Below the pieces are notes generated by a model. It had not been told where the DNA came from. It saw nothing but the letters and a program-made list of their open reading frames with translations, and did not search any database. Below, in pieces: positions 55,331-63,871 of a stretch of 64,000 nucleotides of DNA. The stretch's first letter is position 1. Each line of letters opens with the position of its first letter. Origin of the DNA: Halisarca cf. caerulea (Eukaryota > Porifera > Demospongiae > Chondrillida > Halisarcidae); the NCBI GenBank assembly GCA_963170055.1, contig CAUJGJ010000394.1:62001-126000 (forward strand), given 5' to 3'. Made by a program: the position numbers and the translations under genes.

Positions 55331-57320
55331 TACTAAAACCACGCACATTCCCAGTGGACACACATGAAGTTACTGAAGTGCTGTGGACGTATGTGTGCAG
55401 TGTTGGATATGCTGGTGCGAATACCAATATTTTGCACTAGCAATACGCACATTCCTAGTAGACACACATGAAATTTCTTAAGTACTGTAAGTGTATTTGT
55501 GTAGTGTTGGATATGCTGGTGCTATAACCAATATTTAGCACTAGCACCACGCACATTCCCAATGGACACACATGAAGTTTCTGAAGCACTGTGAGCGTAT
55601 TTGTGTAGTGTTGAATATGATGGTGCTAAGACTAATATTAGCCACTAGCACCATGCGCATTCCCAGTGGATACACATGAAGTCACTGAAGTGCTGTGGGC
55701 GTATGTGTGTAGTGCTGGATATGCTGGTGCTAATACTAATATTTGGCACTAGCACCACGCACATTCCCAATTGACACACATGAAGATTCTAAAGAACTGT
55801 GAGCGTATTTGTGTAGAGTTGCATGAGCTCGTGCTAATACCAATATTTGGCTCTAGCACCACCCAAATTCCCAGTGGACACCCATGAAGTTTTTGAATTG
55901 ATGTGAGTGCATTTGTGTAGTGTTGGATATGCTGGTGCTTAGACTAATATTTGGCACTAGCACCACCCAAATTCCCAGTGGACACACATGAAGTTTTTGA
56001 ATTGCTGTGAGTGCATTTGTGTAGTGTTGGATATGCTGGTGGTAATACCGAAATTTGGAACTAGTATAACACACATTCCCAGTGGACACACATGAAGTTT
56101 ACGAAGTGCTGTGAGCGTATGTGTGTAGTGTTGGATATGCTGGTGCTAATACCAATATTTGGAACTAGCACCACACACATTCCTAGTAGACACACATGAA
56201 TTTTCATTTGTGTAGTGTTGGATATGTTGGTGCTAAGACTAATATTTGGTACTAGCACAACGCACATTCCCAGTGGACACACATGAAGTTACTGAAGTGC
56301 TGTGGGCGTATTTGTGTAGTGTTGGATATGCTGGTACTAATACCAATATTTGGCACTAGCACCACGCCCATTCCTAGTTGACAGACATGAAATTTGATAA
56401 GTTCTGTGGGTGTATTTGTGTAGTGTTGGATAAGTTTGTGCTAATACCAATATTTGGCAATAGCACCACCCACATTCCAAGTGGACACACATGAAGTTTT
56501 TGAATTGCTGTGAGTGCATTTGAGTAGAGTTGGATATGCTGGTGTTAATACCAATATTTGGCACTAGCACTACGCACATTCCTAGTAGACACACATGAAT
56601 TTTCATAAGTACTGTAAGTGTATTTGTGTAGTGTTGGATATGCTGGTGCTAATACCAATAGTTAGCACTAGCACCACGCACATCACCAGTGGACACACAT
56701 GAAGTTTCTTAACTACTGTGGGCGTATTTGTGTAGTGTTGGATATGCTGGTGCTAAGAGTAATATTTGGCACTAGCACAACGCACATTCCCAGTGGACAC
56801 ACATGAAGTTTCTGAAGTACTGTGAGCTATTTGTGTAGTGTTGGATATGCTGGTGCTAAGACTAATATTTGGCACTAGCATCAAACACATTCCCAGTGGA
56901 CACACATGATTTTACTCAAGTGCTGTAGGCGCATTTGTGTAGTGCTGGATATGCTGGTGGTAATACCAATATTTGGCACTAGCACCACGCACATTCCCAG
57001 TGGACACACATGAAGTTTCTGAAGTACTGTGAGCATTTTTGTGTAGTGTTGGACATGCTGTTGTTAAGACTAATATTTGGCACTAGCACCACGCACATTC
57101 CCAGTGGACACACATGAAGTTACTGAAGTTCTGTGGGCGTATTTTGCAGTGTTGGATATGCTGGTGCTAAGACCAATATTTGGCACTAGAACCACGCACA
57201 TTTGTAGTTGACACATATGAAATTTCATAAGTACTATGGGTGTATTTGTGCAGTGTTGGATATGCTTGTGCTATTACCAATATTTGGCACTAGCACCACT
57301 CACATTCCCAGTGGACACCC

Positions 57321-58880
57321 ATCAAGTTTTTGAATTGCTGTGAGTGCATTTGTGTAGTGTTGGATATGCTGGTGCTAATACCAATGTTTAGCACTAGCAC
57401 CATGCACATACCAAGTGGACACACATGTAGTTTCTGAACTGCTGTGAGCGTATTTGTGTAGTGTTGTATATGATGGTGCTAAGACCAATATTTGGTACTA
57501 ATACCACGCATATTCCCAGTGGACACACATGAAGTTACTGAAGTGCTGTGGGCGTATGTGTGCTGTGTTGGATATGCTGGTGCTAATACCAATATTTGGA
57601 ACTAGCAACACGCACATTCCTAGTAGACACACATGAAATTTCTTAACTACTGTGGGTGCATTTGTGTAGTGTTGTATATGCTGGTGCTAATACTAATATT
57701 TGGTACTAGCACCATGCACATTCCCAGTGGACACACATGATGTTACTGAAGTGCTGTGGGCGTATTTGTGTAGTGCTGGATATGCTGGTGCTAATACCAA
57801 TATTTGGTACTAGCACCACGCACATTCACAATTGACACACATGAAGATTCTAAAGATCTGTGAGCGTATTTATGTAGAGTTGAATTATCTCGTGCTAACA
57901 CCAATATTTGGCACTAGCACCACGCACATTCCTAGTAGATACACATGAAATTTCATAAGAACTGTGGGCGTATTTGTTTAGTGTTGGATATGCTGGTGCT
58001 AATACCAATATTTAGCACTTGCACCACCCAAATTCCCAGTGGACACCCATCAAGTTTTTGAATTGCTGTGAGTGCATTTGTGTAGTGTTGGATATGCTGG
58101 TGCTAATACCAATGTTTAGCACTAGCACCATGCACATACCAAGTGGACACACATGTAGTTTCTGAACTGCTGTGAGCGTATTTGTGTAGTGTTGTATATG
58201 ATGGTGCTAAGACCAATATTTGGTACTAATACCACGCATATTCCCAGTGGACACACATGAAGTTACTGAAGTGCTGTGGGCGTATGTGTGCTGTGTTGGA
58301 TATGCTGGTGCTAATACCAATATTTGGAACTAGCAACACGCACATTCCTAGTAGACACACATGAAATTTCTTAACTACTGTGGGTGCATTTGTGTAGTGT
58401 TGTATATGCTGGTGCTAATACTAATATTTGGTACTAGCACCATGCACATTCCCAGTGGACACACATGAAGTTACTGAAGTTCTGTGGGCGTATTTGTGTA
58501 GTGCTGGATATGCTGGTGCTAATACCAATATTTGGTACTAGCACCATGCACATTCCCAGTGGACACACATGAAGTTACTGAAGTTCTGTGGGCGTATTTG
58601 TGTAGTGCTGGATATGCTGGTGCTAATACCAATATTTGGTACTAGCACCATGCACATTCACAATTGACACACATGAAGATTCTAAAGATCTGTGAGCGTA
58701 TTTATGTAGAGTTGAATTATCTCGTGCTAACACCAATATTTGGCACTAGCACCACGCACATTCCTAGTAGATACACATGAAATTTCATAAGAACTGTGGG
58801 CGTATTTGTTTAGTGTTGGATATGCTGGTGCTAATACCAATATTTAGCACTTGCACCACCCAAATTCCCAGTGGACACAC
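57321..58880. repeat. 7-monomer duplication with a local single-monomer triplication
   Basis: ATCAAGTTTTTGAATTGCTG at 57,321 returns at 58,049 (728 bp, 7 monomers), and the following monomers match in order (CATGTAGTTTCTG, GTATATGATGGTGC, GCATATTCCCAG, GTGCTGTGTTGG). A block with GAAGATTCTAAAGATCTGTG and GAATTATCTCGTGC then follows at about 57,843 and 58,675, now 832 bp apart (8 monomers). The extra unit comes from a monomer with CATGAAGTTACTGAAGTTCTG, present twice in a row near 58,466 and 58,570, next to a related monomer (57,738) in copy 1. Confidence 0.82.
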
Positions 58881-58939
58881 ATGAAGTTTTTGAATTGCTG
58901 TGAGTGCATTTGTGTAGTGTTGGATATGCTGGTGCTAAT

Positions 58940-60193
58940 ACAAATATTTGGCACTAGCACCATGCATATTCCAAGTGGACACACTTGAAGTTCCTGAAGT
59001 GCTGTGGGCGTATTTGTGAAGTGTTGGATATGCTGGTGCTAACACCAATATTTGGAACTAACACCACGCATATTCCCAGTGGACACACAAGAAGTTTCTG
59101 AAGTGCTGCGGGCGTATGTGTGTAGTGTTGGATATGCTGGTGCTAATACCAATCTTAAGCACTAGCACCACGCACATTCCCAGTGGACACACATTAAGTT
59201 TCTAAGAAGATCTGTGGGCGTATTTGTGTAGTTTTGGATATACTGGTGCTAATACCAATATTTGGCACTAGCACCACGCACATATCCCAGTGGACACACA
59301 TGAAGTTTCTGAAGTGCTTTGAGCGTATATGTGTAGTGTTGGATATGCTGGTGCTAATAAAAATATTTGGTAATAGCACCATGCACATTCCCAATTTACA
59401 CACATGTAGTGTCTGAAGTACTGTAGGCGTTTTTGTGCAGTGTGGAATATACTGGTGCTAAAACCAATATTTGGCACTAGAACCACGCACATTCCCAGTG
59501 GACATACATAAAGTTTATTAAGTGCTGTGGGCGTATTTGTGTAGTGTTGGATATGCTGGTGGTAATACAAATATTTGGCACTAGCACCACGCATATTCCA
59601 AGTGGACACACTTGAAGTTCCTGAAGTGCTGTGGGCGTATTTGTGAAGTGTTGGATATGCTGGTGCTAACACCAATATTTGGAACAACACCACGCATATT
59701 CCCAGTGGACACACAAGAAGTTTCTGAAGTGCTGCGGGCGTATGTGTGTAGTGTTGGATATGCTGGTGCTAATACCAATCTTAAGCACTAGCACCACGCA
59801 CATTCCCAGTGGACACACATTAAGTTTCTAAGAAGATCTGTGGGCGTATTTGTGTAGTTTTGGATATACTGGTGCTAATACCAATATTTAGCACTAGCAC
59901 CACGCACATATCCCAGTGGACACACATGAAGTTTCTGAAGTGCTTTGAGCGTATTTGTGTAGTGTTGGATATGCTGGTGCTAATAAAAATATTTGGTAAT
60001 AGCACCATGCACATTCCCAATTTACACACATGTAGTGTCTGAAGTACTGTAGGCGTTTTTGTGCAGTGTGGAATATACTGGTGCTAAAACCAATATTTGG
60101 CACTAGAACCACGCACATTCCCAGTGGACATACATAAAGTTTATTAAGTGCTGTGGGCGTATTTGTGTAGTGTTGGATATGCTGGTGCTACTA
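58940..60193. repeat. 6-monomer tandem duplication (about 627 bp)
   Basis: GCATATTCCAAGTGG at 58,964 recurs at 59,591 and AACACCAATATTTGGAAC at 59,042 recurs at 59,669, both 627 bp apart; a lost base in the second copy (GGAACAACACC) then makes it 626. Both copies hold TTTCTAAGAAGATCTGTGGG, a 3-base insertion, CACATATCCCAG, a 1-base insertion, and the GTGCAGTGTGGAATATACTG monomer (59,434 and 60,060). Confidence 0.85.
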
Positions 60194-60259
60194 CCAATAT
60201 TTAGCACTAGCACCACGCACATTCCTAGTGGACACACATGAAGTTTCTGAAGTGCTGTG

Positions 60260-61130
60260 GGTGTATTTGTGCAGTGTTGGATATACTGGTGCTAATACCA
60301 ATATTTGGAACTAACAAAACGCATAATCCCAGTGGACACACAGGAAGTTTCATAAGTGCTGTGGGCGTATGTGTGTAGTGTTGGAGATGCTGGTGCAAAT
60401 ACCAATGTTAAGCACTAACACCACACACATTCTCAGTGGACACACATGAAGTTTCTGAAGTTCTGTGGGTGTAATTGTGTAGTGTTGGATTGGCCGGTGC
60501 TAATACCAATATTTGGCACTAGCACCGCGCACATTCCCAGTGGACACACATGAAGTTTATGAAGTGCTGTGGGCGTATTTGTGTAGTGTTGGATATGCTG
60601 GTGCTAATACCAATATTTGGAACTAACAAAACGCATAATAGCAGTGGACACACATTAAGTTTCATAAGTACTTGGGCGTATGTGTGTAGTGTTGGAGATG
60701 CTGGAGCAAATACCAATGTTAAGCACTAGCACCACACACATTCTCAGTGGACACACATGAAGTTTCATAAGTTCTGTGGGTGTAATTGTGTAGTGTTGGA
60801 TTGGCCGGTGCTAATACCAATATTTGGCACTAGCACCGCGCACATTCCCAGTGGACACACATGAAGTTTATGAAGTGCTGTGGGCGTATTTGTGTAGTGT
60901 TGGATATGCTGGTGCTAATACCAATATTTGGAACTAACAAAACGCATAATAGCAGTGGACACACATTAAGTTTCATAAGTACTTGGGCGTATGTGTGTAG
61001 TGTTGGAGATGCTGGAGCAAATACCAATGTTAAGCACTAGCACCACACACATTCTCAGTGGACACACATGAAGTTTCATAAGTTCTGTGGGTGTAATTAT
61101 GTAGTCTTGGATTTTCCGGTGCTAATACCA
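60260..61130. repeat. 3-monomer unit repeated almost three times (311-312 bp)
   Basis: ACGCATAAT within a GGAACTAACAAAACGC context occurs at 60,319, 60,631 and 60,942 (312 and 311 bp apart). ATTGGCCGGTGC occurs near 60,489 and 60,800, with a variant TTTTCCGGTGC near 61,111. The later two copies share TAATAGCAGTGGACACAC and AGTACTTGGGCG, which the first lacks, so the last duplication was of the middle unit. Confidence 0.82.
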
Positions 61131-61654
61131 ATATTTGGCACTAGCACCACGCACATTCCCAGTGGACACACATGAAGTTTCTTAAGATCTTAGGGCGTAT
61201 TTTTATTGTGTTGGATATGCTGGTGCTAATACCAATATTTGGCACTAGCACCAAGCACATTCCCACTGGACAATTTCCGACGACTGGAGAATGCTTCCCG
61301 CAACCAAAGGAACTCTTCCTGTTGTTAATTTTCAATTTCCCATGCTACCACATAGTTTCTTGATGAAAGGGAAAACTGCCTGAGGTGAAAATTTTAATTT
61401 CCCACGCCACCAGATTGCTCCCCACATCAAATGGAACACATCCTTGGTGAAAATTTGATTTTCCCATTACTCCACATGGCTTACCACATCAAAGAAAACA
61501 CTTCCTTGTTGAAAATTTCAAATTGCCACGACTCTATATGGCTTCCCGCTTCAAAGGGAACACTTCCTTAAATGAAAATTTCAATTTACCACGCCTCCAG
61601 ATGGCTTCCCGCATCAAAACTAACACTTCCTGTGGTGAAAATTTCTATTTCAAA

Positions 61655-61745
61655 GTACAGCTTGTTACCATTTAAGTACAGCTCATTAGTATACTGTTAC
61701 AGCTGATTGCTGTACCAGTACAGCTCATTGCTATACCGGTACAAC
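61655..61745. repeat. 21-bp minisatellite inside the 62-bp repeat
   Basis: Units beginning G-TACAGC or similar start at 61,655, 61,676, 61,697, 61,718 and 61,739, an exact 21-bp period, with the fifth unit partial. A typical unit is GTACAGCTCATTGCTATACC plus G. Copies differ at several positions, but the period holds. It sits in the middle of one 62-bp unit, whose parts continue on both sides (TTTCTATTTC to the left, AATACTTCCTGTGG to the right). Confidence 0.85.
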
Positions 61746-62200
61746 TATATGACTCTAAAAATGAATACTTCCTGTGGTTAAGTTTCCATTTCAAATGCCA
61801 AACATGGCTTTCAGCGTAAAAGGAAAAACTTCCCGTGGAAAAAATAATTTCCCACGACTCCACATGGTTGAATGCATCAAAGGGAACACTTCCTGTGTTG
61901 AAAATTTTAAATAACTCAAAACTCCACATGGCTTCTCACATCAAAGGGAACACTTCCTGTTGTGAAAATTGAAATTTTTACCAAAAATATGGCAAATAGC
62001 ATTAAAGGGAACATTTCTTGGGTTGAAAATTCAATTTCCCACGCCTCCACATAACTCTCAGGATCAAAAGGAAAACTGCCCTAACCATGAAAATTTCAAT
62101 TTCCCACAACAACACATGGGGACCCGCATAAAAAAAAAACTATCTGTAATGAAAATTTAAATTTCAAACTAAACAGTTTCCAGATTTCAGGCTTCCCCCA

Positions 62201-62204
62201 TTAA
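62201..62204. repeat. TTAA target-site duplication, left
   Basis: TTAA immediately before the CCCTTAAACATTCC end of the element. A matching TTAA lies at 63,211-63,214. A duplicated TTAA is the known mark of piggyBac-superfamily insertion. Confidence 0.78.
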
Positions 62205-62220
62205 CCCTTAAACATTCCAA
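62205..62220 (+). repeat. left terminal inverted repeat
   Basis: CCCTTAAACATTCCAA. It pairs with 63,195-63,210 at 15 of 16 positions; the mismatch is the third base from the end. The terminal CC fits the usual start of piggyBac-type ends next to TTAA. Confidence 0.8.
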
Positions 62221-62253
62221 TTCCCATTTTGAAATTTTGCGCGAACGTTCCAA

Positions 62254-62269
62254 AGCCACTTGAGTGGCT
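62254..62269. repeat. left subterminal palindrome
   Basis: AGCCACTTGAGTGGCT, a 16-bp palindrome with one central mismatch, 33 bp inside the left terminal repeat. The flank TTCCAA in front of it copies the inner end of the terminal repeat, so the whole TTCCAAAGCCACTT block is shared with the right end but moved inwards here. Probably a transposase-binding site. Confidence 0.65.
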
Positions 62270-63178
62270 TTTGCGGTGTGAAAATAGGTTATTTTTGCGA
62301 ACGGTTTTCTGCTGTTCTGTTGACTTGTAGGAAACTTCTAGCTTGTCCCGAATGTAGTTTGTAGCTAGTGAGATCTTTGTACAAGTCTTGGTGTTCCATT
62401 TTCTATGCAAAACTTCGTATTGGCCTCCAAACCTGTAAGTACTACGTACCTAAATTTGTAAACTTGTATATACATACGTTATCAATCGGCTGGTAAACAT
62501 TTCGTTACAAAATTCAACGCAACTACACATTTAACACTGAAAATACATTGACAGAAAAAAAAACGAAAAGTTGCAGCTAAAAGTCAAGGAATTGGTGAAT
62601 GCGTATCTTCTACTTCCTAGTCGACTGTCTAATCAACTTGCATACTTTGACGCGTAAATCTCTTCAGTGCTTCAAGACGACATTGAAAGAGTACACTGAA
62701 GCTGGCAAAGGAGATTATGTCCCAGTACAAATGCAAGAAACGTAAAGGAAAAATTTCCTCGGATGGCCCACCATCTGGACGATTCTACGAACGTCAAATC
62801 CCCCTGTAAAGCTTCCAAAACGATAATATGTCTTGTCTGAAGCTCAAAGAACGAGCGTGTGAGAATATCCTTTACCTGCAAGGAGGTAATCTCCACAATC
62901 CGGCGCTTCACTGCCCTTCTCTATACTTTGCCGTAAAGGACAATCCGTAAACTAGACTATAACTTCGCATAACTGCATATTCTAAGTAAAATAACACGTA
63001 TATGCATAGGAATAACTTGTATAACAGTAATCTTTACATAGAATGTTTCCGCTATAGTACACAACGCATTACTACCAAACTATAAGAAAATGTGCCAATC
63101 AATAGTAGAAACTAGGCCTAAACTTTACGTATAAAAAATCAACGAAGAAAATTGGAACTTTTGCAGTTTATGTGCGCG

Positions 63179-63194
63179 AGCCACTTAAGTGGCT
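63179..63194. repeat. right subterminal palindrome
   Basis: AGCCACTTAAGTGGCT, a perfect 16-bp palindrome, directly joined to the right terminal repeat without a spacer. It differs from the left copy by one central base. The unequal spacing of the two copies is described under the element. Confidence 0.7.
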
Positions 63195-63210
63195 TTGGAA
63201 TGTTTAACGG
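63195..63210 (-). repeat. right terminal inverted repeat
   Basis: TTGGAATGTTTAACGG on the plus strand, the reverse complement of CCGTTAAACATTCCAA. It is followed at once by TTAA. Confidence 0.8.
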
Positions 63211-63214
63211 TTAA
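63211..63214. repeat. TTAA target-site duplication, right
   Basis: TTAA that continues directly into AGGGAACACATC, the next part of the interrupted 62-bp repeat unit. Another unit (near 61,999) naturally reads GCATTAAAGGGAAC, so a TTAA target existed in this repeat family before the insertion. Confidence 0.78.
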
Positions 63215-63511
63215 AGGGAACACATCATGAGATGAAAATTGCCATTTCCCATGAAATTACATGGCTTCCTGCACGAAAAGGAACACTTCCTGTAGTAAAA
63301 ATAATTTATCACGCTTCAAGATGGCTTCTCACATCTAAGGGATTACTTCTTGGTATGAAAATTTCAATTTCACACACCTGCACATGGACTCCTGCATCAA
63401 CGGATAAACTTTTCGTGAAAATTTTACCTTCCAACATCTCCACATGGTGTCTTACATAAAAGGGAACACTTCCTGTGGTGAATATTTCAACTTTCCACGC
63501 CACCACACGTC
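63215..63511. repeat. degenerate ~62-bp subtelomeric repeat, right segment
   Basis: About five more units of the repeat seen at 61,287-62,204 resume after the element. GAAAAT or related anchors are near 63,234, 63,295, 63,357, 63,416 and 63,479. The last unit is cut within CCACGCCACCACACGTC, where telomere-type repeats begin. There is no unique DNA between the two repeat classes. Confidence 0.83.
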
Positions 63512-63787
63512 CCCTAACGGTAACCCTAACGGTAACCCTAACGGTAACCCTAACGGTAACCCTAACGGTAACCCTAACGGTAACCCTAACGGTAACCCTA
63601 ACGGTAACCCTAACGGTAACCCTAACGGTAACCCTAACGGTAACCCTAACGGTAACCCTAACGGTAACCCTAACGGTAACCCTAACGGTAACCCTAACGG
63701 TAACCCTAACGGTAACCCTAACGGTAACCCTAACGGTAACCCTAACGGTAACCCTAACGGTAACCCTAACGGTAACCCTAACGGTAA
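63512..63787 (-). repeat. telomere-like 12-bp array, C-rich orientation, 23 units
   Basis: Twenty-three perfect copies of CCCTAACGGTAA: a canonical CCCTAA followed by a variant CGGTAA (reverse complement TTACCG). No substitution is visible in 276 bp. With the chromosome body to the left, a normal right-hand telomere should read TTAGGG on this strand, so this arm is in the wrong orientation. Strict alternation is unlike the scattered variants usual near telomeres. It could be a recombinationally amplified dimer, or a consensus artefact. Confidence 0.9.
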
Positions 63788-63795
63788 CCCTAGGG
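63788..63795. other. inversion point (CCCTAGGG dyad) between telomeric arms
   Basis: CCCTAGGG is an exact palindrome where the C-rich array changes to the G-rich array with no spacer. Sequence to the right is telomeric in the opposite direction. This is the reverse of the TTAGGG-to-CCCTAA order left by a head-to-head chromosome fusion. It fits a foldback, an inverted duplication or a read-level hairpin artefact. Confidence 0.85.
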
Positions 63796-63871
63796 TTAGG
63801 GTTAGGGTTAGGGTTAGGGTTAGGGTTAGGGTTAGGGGTTAGGGTTAGGGTTAGGGTTAGGGTTAGGGTTA
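63793..63871 (+). repeat. canonical TTAGGG telomeric tract, 13 units
   Basis: Thirteen GGGTTA units, the eighth with one extra G (GGGG at 63,835-63,838). This is the vertebrate-type telomere repeat, also common in many invertebrates and some fungi. G-rich on the plus strand is the right orientation for a chromosome end to the right. The C-rich arm has no matching pure tract, so the inversion is not mirror-perfect. Confidence 0.92.

Larger units (their letters stand above)
1..61270. repeat. 104-bp satellite DNA array, continuous, with higher-order structure
   Basis: About 590 head-to-tail monomers fill this span; the array runs off the left edge and ends near 61,270, just after the last CACATTCCCACTGGA motif. 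The usual monomer is 104 bp, and spacing between equivalent positions is almost always a multiple of 104. Conserved landmarks in order are CACACATGAAGTTTCTGAAG (or the CATGACCTTT variant), GTGCTGTGGGCGTATTTGTG, TAGTGTTGGATATGC, a dyad centred on CCAATATTTGG, then CACCACGCACATTCCCAGTGG. Orientation never changes. No transposon, unique DNA or gene interrupts it. I do not recognise the family. A structural role (subtelomeric or pericentromeric heterochromatin) is inferred only from array form and the adjacent telomeric repeats. Confidence 0.98.
53561..61270. repeat. diverged telomere-side edge of the satellite array
   Basis: Monomers here differ from the consensus and from each other far more than those at 14-50 kb. 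Frequent forms include GCTAAGACTAATATT, CATGAAGTTACTGAAG, TTTTTGAATTGCTGTGAG, GTGCTGGATATGC and CATTCCTAGTAGACACAC. Indels are common: a 65-bp deletion near 55,260, a 17-bp deletion near 56,205, and CAGTGCACATATGAAG near 54,796. CATGACCTTT monomers, otherwise last seen near 21.9 kb, return at 53,570-54,510. The array stops at 61,270 within a monomer ending CATTCCCACTGGA. Confidence 0.88.
61271..62204. repeat. degenerate ~62-bp subtelomeric repeat, left segment
   Basis: After a short junction (61,271-61,286), about 13 poorly conserved units follow. Each has ATCAAAGGGAACACTTCCTG, then GTGAAAATTTCAATTTCCC, then ACGCCTCCACATGGCTTCCC. The GAAAAT anchor is at 61,387, 61,449, 61,511, 61,574 and 61,637, spacings of 62-63 bp, and continues at 61,900, 61,964, 62,025, 62,088 and 62,149. 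Units differ by many substitutions, so this is old repeat DNA. No coding potential is visible. A 21-bp minisatellite lies inside (61,655-61,745), and a transposon-like element splits the last unit at 62,201. Confidence 0.85.
62205..63210. mobile_element. non-autonomous piggyBac-like element (MITE-type), 1,006 bp
   Basis: The element has 16-bp terminal inverted repeats (CCCTTAAACATTCCAA at the left; the right end is the reverse complement of CCGTTAAACATTCCAA, one mismatch) and a TTAA on each side. Deleting it with one TTAA joins GCTTCCCCCA to TTAAAGGGAACAC, which restores a normal 62-bp repeat unit. The ends also carry a 16-bp palindrome at unequal distances (0 bp at the right, 33 bp at the left), like the asymmetric internal repeats known from piggyBac. 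The inside is AT-rich, with no transposase motifs; the longest open frame (62,672-62,911, minus, 79 codons) is unrecognised. It is probably mobilised in trans. Superfamily assignment is inferred from the ends only. Confidence 0.75.

Noticed and set aside
1..61270. Dozens of similar minus- and plus-strand open frames of 60-148 codons, Cys/Trp-rich, looking like a repeated gene family
   Set aside because: They follow the 104-bp satellite in all frames, begin and end at chance ATG and stop positions, overlap on both strands, and change frame at each monomer. No promoter, splice pattern or conserved full-length protein is seen.
1..61270. CRISPR-like array (regular repeats)
   Set aside because: There are no unique spacers; the whole 104-bp period is conserved, and the context is eukaryotic satellite next to telomeric repeats.
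1..61270. Hammerhead ribozyme in the satellite, as known from some animal satellites
   Set aside because: A GAAAC occurs on the minus strand, but the CUGANGA core is missing on both strands of the consensus and the three-stem layout cannot be drawn.
1..61270. CENP-B box in the monomer
   Set aside because: No match to the TTCG....A..CGGG core in the consensus. A centromeric role is not supported by sequence alone.
61672..61929. 85-codon minus-strand frame over the 62-bp repeat and 21-bp minisatellite
   Set aside because: It consists of degenerate repeats, including a 7-residue repeat from the 21-bp unit. No sign of a gene.
62201..62410. 69-codon minus-strand frame at the left end of the element
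   Set aside because: It ends at the TTAA and spans the terminal repeat and palindrome; the composition is low and no motif is visible. Most likely chance.
63444..63842. 132-codon open frame with Asn-Pro-Asn-Gly repeats
   Set aside because: It is the translation of the 12-bp telomere-like repeat (four codons per unit) and ends in Arg-Val repeats from TTAGGG. It resembles repetitive antigens only by composition.
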